From Marinobacter persicus (lineage in GTDB: Bacteria; Pseudomonadota; Gammaproteobacteria; Pseudomonadales; Oleiphilaceae): 64,000 nucleotides of DNA. Position 1 is the stretch's first letter. Every line of letters begins with the position of its first letter. The DNA is taken from contig NZ_PTIV01000009.1 of NCBI RefSeq assembly GCF_002934325.1, forward strand, positions 45,282-109,281, read 5' to 3'. The translations under genes and the position numbers were made by a program. Positions 9,967 to 18,238 of this stretch are shown here, one piece after another. A model generated the notes under the pieces. That model worked only from the letters and a program-made list of their open reading frames with translations. It was not told the DNA's origin and did no database searches.

Positions 9967-11820
9967 ATGACCACAGAGACGACACTTTTGACAGAGAGCA
10001 CGGTTATGCCAGCAGAAAGGGAAGTTCGGCGCCTTGAGGACCTCTACGCACTGGATGTTCTGGATACGCCCCCCGAGGAGCGTTTTGATCGCATTACTCG
10101 GCTCGCCCGGCGGATTTTTGACGTACCCTACGCCCTGGTTAGCCTGGTTGACCGGGACCGGCAATGGTTCAAATCGCGCCAGGGGCTCGAAATCACACAA
10201 ACGCCCCGCAATATCGCCATCTGCGATCATGCCATTCGGGAGACCTCTCACTTGATGGTGCCCGACCTGACCCGGGACCCGCGCTTTGCTCACAACCCGC
10301 TGGTCACCGAGCCGCCCCATTTCCGCTTCTACGCCGGGGTGGTCCTTAAAAGCGTCGAGGGGCGCCCGGTGGGCACCCTTTGCATCATGGATAACGAGCC
10401 CCGCTCGGCCTTGGACAACAACCAGCTGGCGTTGCTGCGGGATTTGGGGGCGATGGTTGAACGGGAACTCAACGAGGGCCATCGTCTGGACCTCTGGCGC
10501 CAGACTCTGGTGCACCGAACCCTCTACCAGGCCGACGGCCTGCCTGGCGAAAAGCTGTTTAGCGAGCAGAGCCAGCAGACGCTGACCCGGAGCTCGGAAG
10601 CGGCCATGGTGGTACTGGGTGTGAATGAATACGCCCTGTCGATCCTGGAGCTGTCCAGCGAACAACAGGCATTGCTGAACCGGGAACTGGCCGAACGGGT
10701 CGCCTCGGTGTTTCGTCTGGCCGATCACATTGGCACCCTGGGCAACGGGCGCTATGCGGCGCTTTTCGTCCTCGACCACAACCTCTTGCTAAAGTCCGCC
10801 AGCAACCGTCATCGGCGTTACTTGGCCGCAAAGGCCCTGCAGGCGGAGTTTGCACGGCCGATCCAGGTGGCCAACCGGCGCGTTTATCCAACCGTTGGAG
10901 TGAGCCTGTTCCCTGACAACGCCCAATCCGTCGACCAGCTTCTGGTTCAAGCGGAGCTGGCCCGCCCCGGGAAGATGACCAGCGCCATCCGCGCCATCGG
11001 TTTTTACAGTTTTGACAAAGAAGCGCAGCTGCAACGCTCGGTGCTGATCGAAACCCGCCTGCGCCAAGCCATTGCCGAAAACCGGTTACGGATGAACTAC
11101 CAACCCAAGTTCGATCTGGCCTCAGGCAAAGTGTCCGGTCTGGAGGCTCTGGTGCGCTGGCACGACCCGGACCTGGGCGAAATTTCTCCCGCCGACTTTG
11201 TTCCCATTGCCGAGCGCTCCGACATCATCCGGGACCTGACCGACTGGGTGCTCGCTGCGGTTTGCCACCAATACGCCCAATGGACCGCCCAGGGCATGGA
11301 CCGGGGCATCACCATTGCCGTGAACCTGAGCGCCGAGGACTTGCTGCGCCCGAACTTTCTGCAATGGCTGAGAGCATTGCTGGATCACACCGGCACCCCC
11401 GCCAGCGCCCTGGTGCTGGAAATCACCGAAGGCAGTCTGGTGGACAATGTTGAACTGGCCGCCGAGCATATTCGCGAGGCCAAGGCACTGGGGCTGTCCG
11501 TACACATTGATGATTTCGGTACCGGCTACTCTTCTCTCAGCCAGCTACACCGCCTACCCCTGGACGCCCTGAAAGTGGATCGCAGTTTCGTTAACGAAAT
11601 CGGCACCAACAGCTCCGGGGAGCTGGTCACCAACGCCATCATCAGCCTGGCCAAGAGCCTGCGCTTGTCGGTGGTGGCCGAAGGCATAGAAACCGACGCC
11701 CAGCTGACTGAATTGCGTAAGCTGGGATGCGACAGCGTTCAGGGCTTTTTGCTGTCTCGCCCGCTGGAGGCACTGGCGGTAACCTCTCTGCTGACCCAAA
11801 CCGCGCCCTGCCAACAATAA
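9967..11820 (+). CDS. GAF-(degenerate GGDEF)-EAL c-di-GMP phosphodiesterase
   Basis: A soluble 617-residue protein. The N-terminal GAF domain (about 18-165) is of the type with SLVDRDRQWFKS and FYAGVVL. A GGDEF-like domain follows (about 180-340) in which the active loop is replaced by LGNGRYAALF, so it should not make c-di-GMP. The EAL domain (about 355-605) keeps EALVRW, NLSAEDL, EITEG, IDDFGTGYSSL, LKVDRSF, AEGIET and QGFLLSRP, so phosphodiesterase activity is expected. The degenerate GGDEF may serve as a GTP or regulatory domain. The gene is transcribed alone, divergent from aer and convergent with the next cyclase; the gap to that stop is 22 bases. The ligand of the GAF domain is unknown. 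Confidence 0.88.
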   Translation: MTTETTLLTESTVMPAEREVRRLEDLYALDVLDTPPEERFDRITRLARRIFDVPYALVSLVDRDRQWFKSRQGLEITQTPRNIAICDHAIRETSHLMVPDLTRDPRFAHNPLVTEPPHFRFYAGVVLKSVEGRPVGTLCIMDNEPRSALDNNQLALLRDLGAMVERELNEGHRLDLWRQTLVHRTLYQADGLPGEKLFSEQSQQTLTRSSEAAMVVLGVNEYALSILELSSEQQALLNRELAERVASVFRLADHIGTLGNGRYAALFVLDHNLLLKSASNRHRRYLAAKALQAEFARPIQVANRRVYPTVGVSLFPDNAQSVDQLLVQAELARPGKMTSAIRAIGFYSFDKEAQLQRSVLIETRLRQAIAENRLRMNYQPKFDLASGKVSGLEALVRWHDPDLGEISPADFVPIAERSDIIRDLTDWVLAAVCHQYAQWTAQGMDRGITIAVNLSAEDLLRPNFLQWLRALLDHTGTPASALVLEITEGSLVDNVELAAEHIREAKALGLSVHIDDFGTGYSSLSQLHRLPLDALKVDRSFVNEIGTNSSGELVTNAIISLAKSLRLSVVAEGIETDAQLTELRKLGCDSVQGFLLSRPLEALAVTSLLTQTAPCQQ

Positions 11821-11842
11821 AACGATGGCGCGATCTTACGAA

Positions 11843-13528
11843 TCAGGATTCCATGCTTTCCGGCTTTTCAATCAGCCCCATCACCTGATTTCTGCCTGCA
11901 TGCTTGGCTGCATAAAGATTGTCATCGGCCCTGCGAACCAGGCTTTTCAACGAATCGCCGGCGTTGGCCGTGGCAGTACCCAGGCTGATGGTCAGCGACT
12001 GCCGGTGCTCGAACGTTGCCTGCTCGACCGCCTGCCGCAACGCATCAGCAAGCTGAAAGGCACCTTTGGGGTCCGTATCAGGCAGCAGAACAAGGAATTC
12101 CTCACCCCCCCATCGAGCCAGACTGTCTGCCTTGCGCAACCTTCGCTTGAGTGTGTTCACCAGTTGAACCAGGACACTGTCGCCCAAGGCATGGCCAAAG
12201 CTGTCGTTCACGTTTTTAAAGTAATCGATGTCCAGCAAGACAATGGACATGGGCTGACTCCGGCGCTGGGCTCCGGCCAGGCTGCTTTCCAGGTGGGGCT
12301 CTATACCCGCGCGGTTGAGCGCCCCGGTCAGTGGGTCGTGGGTAGCAGCTTGCTGCAGGCGCTGCTCCAGCTCCTTGCGGTCAGTGATGTCCAGCATAAC
12401 CCCCCGGAACAGTTGGCCGGGCTGATCATCCGCGACCGGCATGGCATGCCCCCAGATCCAGCGAATGCCGTCGCTGACCTGAACACGATACTCCGCCTGC
12501 CACTCGCTCGGCCAAGGGTAATTAGCCGCTTGCGTGGCCTGCTCCAGTTTTTCGTGGTCCGCCGGAACAATAAGCGACCAGACGCTAGCGCCGATACGGG
12601 CCGGGTCCTCCGAGCGGATCGTTTCAGCATCCAGATCAACCAGCTGCTGGATGCCGTCACTGAAATACAGGAATTCATCGTCACCGACCGGATGGTGACG
12701 ATATTCGTACACAGCCCCAGGGATACTGTCAGCAATGTCCTTCAGCCTTTGCTTTTCCGTTCCCAAAGCCGCACGCGCCTCCGCCAGCTCGGAGATGGCA
12801 ACAGCCAGAGCTTTCAACTCACGAACCTGACCAACCGGCACCCGTTCATTCGATACACTCGTATTATCGGGGTTGTGGGCTTGTTCGCAGAGTTTATTCA
12901 GGGGCCGGGCCACTTGACGGTGTAGCGCCCTGGACACCAGCAACATCATGACCACCAGAATACTGCTTGCCCAGAAAGCATCGAACAAGGCCTCCCTTGT
13001 GGCACTGGCAATATGGGACCGGGCATCCAAGGCAAACATCAGTCGCCCACCCTGTAAACTCCGAATGACCGACGAAGCGGGGTTTACCGGCTCAATGGGA
13101 GCAACCACAACGGCCTGAGTTTTACGCTCATCCCAGTAGACCGATAGCTCCTCACCGGCCGGCTTGGCCAGCCACTGTTCATCAATCACGTCATCCAGAA
13201 CGCTCACATCCGCGTTCTGCCATCTGCGCTTGGATGCCAGCATGACACGGCCACCGGCGTCCACCAGGGCAATGGATTCCACCGACCGCTGTGCCGCGAT
13301 CGAAAAAATGAAACGTGATATGGATTCCCGGCTGGCTGCGGTTTCCATGGCATCCAAGATCGTCAGTGAACGGTCCACGGCAATAGACCTAGCGTCGGAT
13401 CGAGCCTCGATAATATGTTCGTAGTAGCTCAGGATCGCCACCAATAAGACCCCGAGAACAGAAAACAGGACCATCAAAAAATTAAAGCGACGTGCCAGAG
13501 ATGTCGGTAGCAACCGTTTTTTTATCAT
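11843..13528 (-). CDS. Membrane diguanylate cyclase with periplasmic sensor, PAS and GGDEF
   Basis: A 561-residue inner-membrane protein. TM1 lies at about 15-35 (FLMVLFSVLGVLLVAILSYY), then a periplasmic region of about 150 residues, TM2 at about 185-205 (ILVVMMLLVSRAL) and a HAMP-like linker. A PAS/PAC domain follows (about 265-390) and then GGDEF (about 400-550) with RWGGEEF and an RKAD inhibitory site. It should be an active, product-inhibited cyclase. Its ATG overlaps the TGA of the upstream binding-protein gene (ATGA), so it is coupled to that lipoprotein, which is a plausible extracytoplasmic ligand-presenting partner. It is the last gene of a three-gene unit headed by the hemerythrin-CZB protein. 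Confidence 0.87.
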   Translation of the reverse strand: MIKKRLLPTSLARRFNFLMVLFSVLGVLLVAILSYYEHIIEARSDARSIAVDRSLTILDAMETAASRESISRFIFSIAAQRSVESIALVDAGGRVMLASKRRWQNADVSVLDDVIDEQWLAKPAGEELSVYWDERKTQAVVVAPIEPVNPASSVIRSLQGGRLMFALDARSHIASATREALFDAFWASSILVVMMLLVSRALHRQVARPLNKLCEQAHNPDNTSVSNERVPVGQVRELKALAVAISELAEARAALGTEKQRLKDIADSIPGAVYEYRHHPVGDDEFLYFSDGIQQLVDLDAETIRSEDPARIGASVWSLIVPADHEKLEQATQAANYPWPSEWQAEYRVQVSDGIRWIWGHAMPVADDQPGQLFRGVMLDITDRKELEQRLQQAATHDPLTGALNRAGIEPHLESSLAGAQRRSQPMSIVLLDIDYFKNVNDSFGHALGDSVLVQLVNTLKRRLRKADSLARWGGEEFLVLLPDTDPKGAFQLADALRQAVEQATFEHRQSLTISLGTATANAGDSLKSLVRRADDNLYAAKHAGRNQVMGLIEKPESMES

Positions 13529-14517
13529 GGAGCCTCTGAGTTGGGTATGAAACGGTTATTCAAGACTTGTGAAGGTATACCGGTTCCTTCAGCAGCCCGT
13601 GTATTCAACTGTTGGACAATTCTGCCTGCGACGGGCAGAAGGCGATGAAGTGGCCCCGTCGGTTGCCAAAAAGCCGCCTGGTTATCCAGTGTCAGCATTT
13701 CTATGGAATCGCTGAGTGTCACCAATTCTTCGATAGAGAGCCCGGTGTGCTTTGCCAGCAGTTTGTGCACCTCCGCCGGGTTGTTCTGCCCCCAGCGCAA
13801 CGCCTCGTTATGGGCCTGAATCACCGAAGCAAGCGCTCTCGGGTGTTGGTCGATCACTGTGTCGGCGACAATCAGCAAATCAACCACGGCGTCCGGTGCC
13901 TGACCGGTATCGAACAACCGGTCAAAGCCCGCCAGTGCCTCCAGCTCGCCAGAGATCGGTGGATAAATGATGGCGGCGTCAGCCTGGCCCTTAGCCATGG
14001 CAACCGGCATTTCACCCTGGGGCAGAGGCAACAACTCAAGCTGTTCGAGTTGCAGCCCGCTTTCTGCCAGGGCCGCCGCCAGCACCAGAACATTGACCGA
14101 GGCCGGCTCCAGAGCCAGGCGCTTGCCAGCCAACTGGTCTAGGCTGGTTATGTCCTTACTCGCCACGATCATGTCGGCACCCACCGATCGGTCAAGTACC
14201 AGTACGGCGCTGGCGGCTCTCTTACCCGACTGGTTGATCGCTGCAAGCTCTGCCAGGGTGCCGCCAAGCATATCCACCTGCCCTCGCTTGAAGGCCCGAA
14301 CAGAGTCGCTTAACGAAGCCGTCTCGACAATTTCCAGCTCGGGCGTGCCGGGCTTGCCAAGCAACCCCCGCTCACGGGCCACGGCAAAATAGCCGTAGCC
14401 CGGCCAGGGATTAACCGCAAGCCGCAACGTATCCGGATTATCCAGATCTTCACAGCCGGCAAGGCTCAACAGCACCACAAGTACACACACTATCTTCCAG
14501 CAAATCCCTACACGCAC
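13525..14517 (-). CDS. Orphan periplasmic substrate-binding lipoprotein (SsuA/NMT1-like)
   Basis: A 330-residue periplasmic binding protein with a lipoprotein signal (VVLLSLAGC lipobox near residue 22). The LRLAVNPWPGYGYFAVARER start and the later FKRGQVDMLGGTLAE and KRLALEPASVN blocks are typical of the nitrate/taurine/thiamine-precursor binding class (NMT1/SsuA). No ABC permease or ATPase gene is nearby. It is sandwiched between two c-di-GMP genes: it begins with GTG one base after the stop of the hemerythrin-GGDEF-EAL gene and overlaps the next cyclase by 4 bases. This makes a signalling role more likely than transport: it may bind a ligand and dock on the periplasmic domain of the cyclase. 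The ligand is unknown. Confidence 0.85.
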   Translation of the reverse strand: MRVGICWKIVCVLVVLLSLAGCEDLDNPDTLRLAVNPWPGYGYFAVARERGLLGKPGTPELEIVETASLSDSVRAFKRGQVDMLGGTLAELAAINQSGKRAASAVLVLDRSVGADMIVASKDITSLDQLAGKRLALEPASVNVLVLAAALAESGLQLEQLELLPLPQGEMPVAMAKGQADAAIIYPPISGELEALAGFDRLFDTGQAPDAVVDLLIVADTVIDQHPRALASVIQAHNEALRWGQNNPAEVHKLLAKHTGLSIEELVTLSDSIEMLTLDNQAAFWQPTGPLHRLLPVAGRIVQQLNTRAAEGTGIPSQVLNNRFIPNSEAP

Positions 14518-14518
14518 A

Positions 14519-17500
14519 CTAATCCCTTTCCAGCAATCTCAAGGTCGACAAAACATTATCCCTGTACTCATACATGGCTGACAGGCTCTCGTGAACCGCC
14601 TGCTCATCACCACGGGCACGGGCATCCACCGCCTGTTCTCCGGCCCGATGCAAACGTTCGTGGTGGATCATTAATTTAGTGAGCACCGAGTTGTTCAGGA
14701 AACGATCCTGCCCGTCGTTCTCGATCCAGCGGCCAACCTTGCAGTGACTGGCCTGTAACGCCGGCAAGGAATCGATTTCACCCCGTAACCACTGCTCCAC
14801 CTGGTTGACCCAGTGACGGTGTTCCACTTCGGCGTGCAGCAACGGTAGGTTATGGAAATCCACTGGCTTCTGTTCCTGCCAGACACTGGACGCCCGCCAG
14901 TGACGAACCCAGTGCGGCAGATCTTCAGCCCTCATAGGCCGGGCAATACCGTAACCCTGCCCCAGCTCACAACCCAGTCGCAGCAGCAGGTCTCCGTGCT
15001 CCTCGGTTTCTATGCCTTCAGCAAGCACCTGCAAACCGAAAGCCTGGGACATACCGACAACGCCGGAAATAATAGACAAGTCATCCGAATCATCCAGCAT
15101 GTTGCGGACAAAACTCTGGTCAATTTTCAACACACTAGCCGGCAAATGCTTGAGGTAGGAAAGTGACGAGAACCCCGTGCCAAAATCATCCAGCGCGAAC
15201 CGAATACCCAGTTTGCGGCATGCCTGCATCACCCGGGAAACCTTATCCAGGTCGTGCAAGGCACTGCTTTCCAGTATTTCGATTTGCAGAACCTCGGGAG
15301 CAATGCCGGGATGAGCGTTAAGTGCGGCCTGGAGTTTGCTGACAAAGCTATCTTCGAGGATTTGCAAGCTGGTCACATTCACGCTGACTTCCAGGGACAG
15401 GCCCTGTGCGTGCCAGGCTTCCGCCTGTGCCAATGCCGTGTGAATAACCCAATCGCCCAGTTCAATTTCCAGCGGATGGTCCTGAATCGCCGGCAGGAAC
15501 GAGCCGGGTGGAATCACCTCACCTGTCGGCTTCTGCCAACGGATCAGAGCCTCCACCCCCAGCACAGTGCCCTTGGCCATGTTGACCTTCGGCTGGTAAT
15601 AAAGCACGAACTCTTCATTCAACAGAGCCCGTTTTATGGCCTGCAACTTGCCTGTCAACGCCCGGGTGCTCTGCTCCCACTGAACATCATATTGCTGTAT
15701 CCGGTTTTTTCCCTGCATCTTGGCCTGGAAAAGCGCTTGCTGGGCCTGGCGCAGCAACTGTTCTTCAGAGACGTTGTCGAGCTGTGGGTATTGGGTAATG
15801 CCGATACTGGCGGTAATTTTCAACTCAGTCCCCGAGAGAGTCAGTGGCTCGTTGATTGCCACCAATAACCGGCGGAACAGCAAAAAACTATCGTCATCTG
15901 GTTTCATTCGCGGCAACAGGACAACGAACTCATCGCCACCAGTGCGACCGACAACGGCGGGGGCATCACACACCGTGCGCATACGCTGGCTCAGTGCCAC
16001 CAACACATCATCGCCCAGCGCGGGACCATGGCGTTCATTCGCCTCCCGGAAGTTGTCCAGGTCCAGCAAGGCCAGAACCAGCCGACCGCCACCCTGCTCG
16101 CAATGGTCGATCTCTTGCTGGAGCTCATCTACAACGGCTCGCCGGTTTGGCAGGCCAGTCAGGGCATCTTCATAAGCCAGTCGGCGCAATTGTTCCCGGT
16201 GCCGTGCTTTTTCACTAATATCCTGGGTCGTCCCCTCGATAAATGACGGCTTACCATCAGGACCACTCTTAAATTGACCGCGGACTTCCAGGTATTTGGT
16301 CTGCCCGGACGCAAGGCAGATCCGGTGTTCCGTGTGCAGGAAACCCATCTCGTTTTTGGCTTGCTGGAAGGCCTCGTGGGTTTTCTGGCGGTCTTCCGGG
16401 TGCACCATATCGAGATAGCTATCGTAGGTGGGCGTTGAGTCCGACGGGTTACGTTCAAAGATCCGGAACACCTCCGCTGACCAGAACCCCTCACCGGAAT
16501 CCGGTTTATACTGCCAGTGTCCCAGGTGGGCCTGCTGTTCAGCACGTTCGAGGCGAACGGCCGCCCGTTCTCTTTGTTTCTGTACCTGTCGGTGTTCCAA
16601 AGCGATGCTCAGCAGATCACTCATCAGCTCGAGGAACTGCAGAGTTTCCGGCCCCCAGTGCTTCTCTTCCCACACCGCATCGTTACCCATAAAACCGACC
16701 AACTCGCCATTCATGTGCAACGGATAAACACAGACTGACTGAATATCCTGGGCTTCCAGGATGGCATGTTCTGCGTGAGCTTCGGGTGGCATGTCGCTCA
16801 CTCTGGGCACCAACACATGGCCGGTGGTGCGTAATTGCTGCCACCACCAGGGCGTCAGGTTCGAGGGAATATTCTGGAGGTTATCAATTTCGGGGCTAAT
16901 GCCGGCTGCACACCACTCATGGGTGTTGCTCATATACCGATGATCTTCATTGACCAGAAACACATAGGTACGATCTGCGCCCATGTAATCGCCGGCTCGC
17001 TGCAGGGCTCGCTCAATCGCGGCATCGAATTCCTCGGGGGAAGCGGCCATGAAGTCCGAGGCAAAATCACTGATGAGTAAACGGGTATCCCGTTCCCGCT
17101 GCAGGATCAGCTCCTGGGTTTTACGCTCGGTAATATCGGTCTGGGTGCCCACAATGCGAGACGGGCGGCCATCGGCATCATGCGCAATCACCTTGCCCCG
17201 GGACTGCACCCAGCGTTCGTTGCCATCACCGTCCAGAACCCGGTGCTGATTGCTGAACACCTCGGTCTTGCCCAGCAAGTGGTCCAGAAAGTCTTCTTTC
17301 AGCGCAGGCCAGTCTTCGGGATGAATGACCTGCCCTGCCCGGGCAAACAGCTTCTCCGTGGCGTCAGGATCGGCTGTATCCAGCACATCCAGACTCCAGT
17401 CCCAGAGCGCGTCGTTGGTAGCCCCAAGTACCGACTTCCAGTGCTCTTCCTGTTCCCGGAGTTTCCTTTCCGCCATTTCCCGGGCATAGGCTTCTCGCTG

Positions 17501-18058
17501 TAGCGCCAATGTACGGCCCGAGAGCTGTTTGTACATGCTCAGGACACTCTTAATCAGGCCGGATACCTGACCACTCATGGCTTCGTGCGACGCTGCCTTT
17601 GCTTCCGGTAAAGACAAGCCCTTGCGCACTTCCAGCAATGCCACTGCCATGCTTCTGTCATCATGCAGAATATGGTGGGCCAGCCAACTCACCAGAAAGG
17701 ACAGCAGATCATCCACCCCGGCCAGACTGGGGCTTTGTTCCACCTGGGCCTGCATACTGCGGACTTTGTCCACGAACCCGTCGTGGGAATGGTGATGCCG
17801 GGTAAACCATTCATCATCTTTAAAGGCTTCTATCCACAAGCCTTCTTCGGTCTCGAAGTGATAGGCCGCGTAATCCACCAGGCCATCAACAATACCCTTG
17901 AGTTGGTCCGGTTCCAGGCCATAGACATATTGATGCGCCAAATCGTTCAGCAACTTCACCAGTTGGCGATGTTGCTGGTCGATGGTGTCAATGCCGGTTT
18001 CAAAACTCCGGTTCCAGGGGACGATATCGAAGGCGGTGGGGGACTCGTGTGCGGACAT
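14519..18058 (-). CDS. Hemerythrin-PAS-GAF-PAS-GGDEF-EAL-CZB multi-sensor c-di-GMP protein
   Basis: A soluble giant of 1179 residues. The N-terminal bacteriohemerythrin (about 10-145) keeps all seven di-iron ligands: His30, His67, Glu71, His88, His92, His129 and Asp134. Then come PAS (about 210-320), GAF (about 330-500), PAS (about 510-630), GGDEF (about 640-795) and EAL (about 805-1050). The GGDEF loop GRTGGDEF is intact but lacks the usual RxxD inhibitory site. The EAL keeps EALIRW, NVTS, EILES, LDDFGTGFSSL, LKIDQSF, AEGIET and GQGYGIARP, so both activities may work. The last 100 residues are a CZB zinc domain (HRHW at 1080-1083, Cys1106 in HCKVGRW, His1133 and His1137 in HHERLH). It should read oxygen and zinc or oxidant state into c-di-GMP turnover. 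It is first gene of a unit with the binding lipoprotein and a membrane cyclase. Confidence 0.92.
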   Translation of the reverse strand: MSAHESPTAFDIVPWNRSFETGIDTIDQQHRQLVKLLNDLAHQYVYGLEPDQLKGIVDGLVDYAAYHFETEEGLWIEAFKDDEWFTRHHHSHDGFVDKVRSMQAQVEQSPSLAGVDDLLSFLVSWLAHHILHDDRSMAVALLEVRKGLSLPEAKAASHEAMSGQVSGLIKSVLSMYKQLSGRTLALQREAYAREMAERKLREQEEHWKSVLGATNDALWDWSLDVLDTADPDATEKLFARAGQVIHPEDWPALKEDFLDHLLGKTEVFSNQHRVLDGDGNERWVQSRGKVIAHDADGRPSRIVGTQTDITERKTQELILQRERDTRLLISDFASDFMAASPEEFDAAIERALQRAGDYMGADRTYVFLVNEDHRYMSNTHEWCAAGISPEIDNLQNIPSNLTPWWWQQLRTTGHVLVPRVSDMPPEAHAEHAILEAQDIQSVCVYPLHMNGELVGFMGNDAVWEEKHWGPETLQFLELMSDLLSIALEHRQVQKQRERAAVRLERAEQQAHLGHWQYKPDSGEGFWSAEVFRIFERNPSDSTPTYDSYLDMVHPEDRQKTHEAFQQAKNEMGFLHTEHRICLASGQTKYLEVRGQFKSGPDGKPSFIEGTTQDISEKARHREQLRRLAYEDALTGLPNRRAVVDELQQEIDHCEQGGGRLVLALLDLDNFREANERHGPALGDDVLVALSQRMRTVCDAPAVVGRTGGDEFVVLLPRMKPDDDSFLLFRRLLVAINEPLTLSGTELKITASIGITQYPQLDNVSEEQLLRQAQQALFQAKMQGKNRIQQYDVQWEQSTRALTGKLQAIKRALLNEEFVLYYQPKVNMAKGTVLGVEALIRWQKPTGEVIPPGSFLPAIQDHPLEIELGDWVIHTALAQAEAWHAQGLSLEVSVNVTSLQILEDSFVSKLQAALNAHPGIAPEVLQIEILESSALHDLDKVSRVMQACRKLGIRFALDDFGTGFSSLSYLKHLPASVLKIDQSFVRNMLDDSDDLSIISGVVGMSQAFGLQVLAEGIETEEHGDLLLRLGCELGQGYGIARPMRAEDLPHWVRHWRASSVWQEQKPVDFHNLPLLHAEVEHRHWVNQVEQWLRGEIDSLPALQASHCKVGRWIENDGQDRFLNNSVLTKLMIHHERLHRAGEQAVDARARGDEQAVHESLSAMYEYRDNVLSTLRLLERD

Positions 18059-18238
18059 GACAGCTCAAACTTATGGTTAATATTACGACATGTTAAAACT
18101 TTTACTCTCAACGCACCATAAAGGATCACTCCGATCCGCGGATGCCTATAGCCCTAATGGCTTTCACCTATTGAACTGTTACATTTCGTTAATGGCATAG
18201 TTCATAACCTCATTCAAGTAAGAACTAAACACGCCCGA

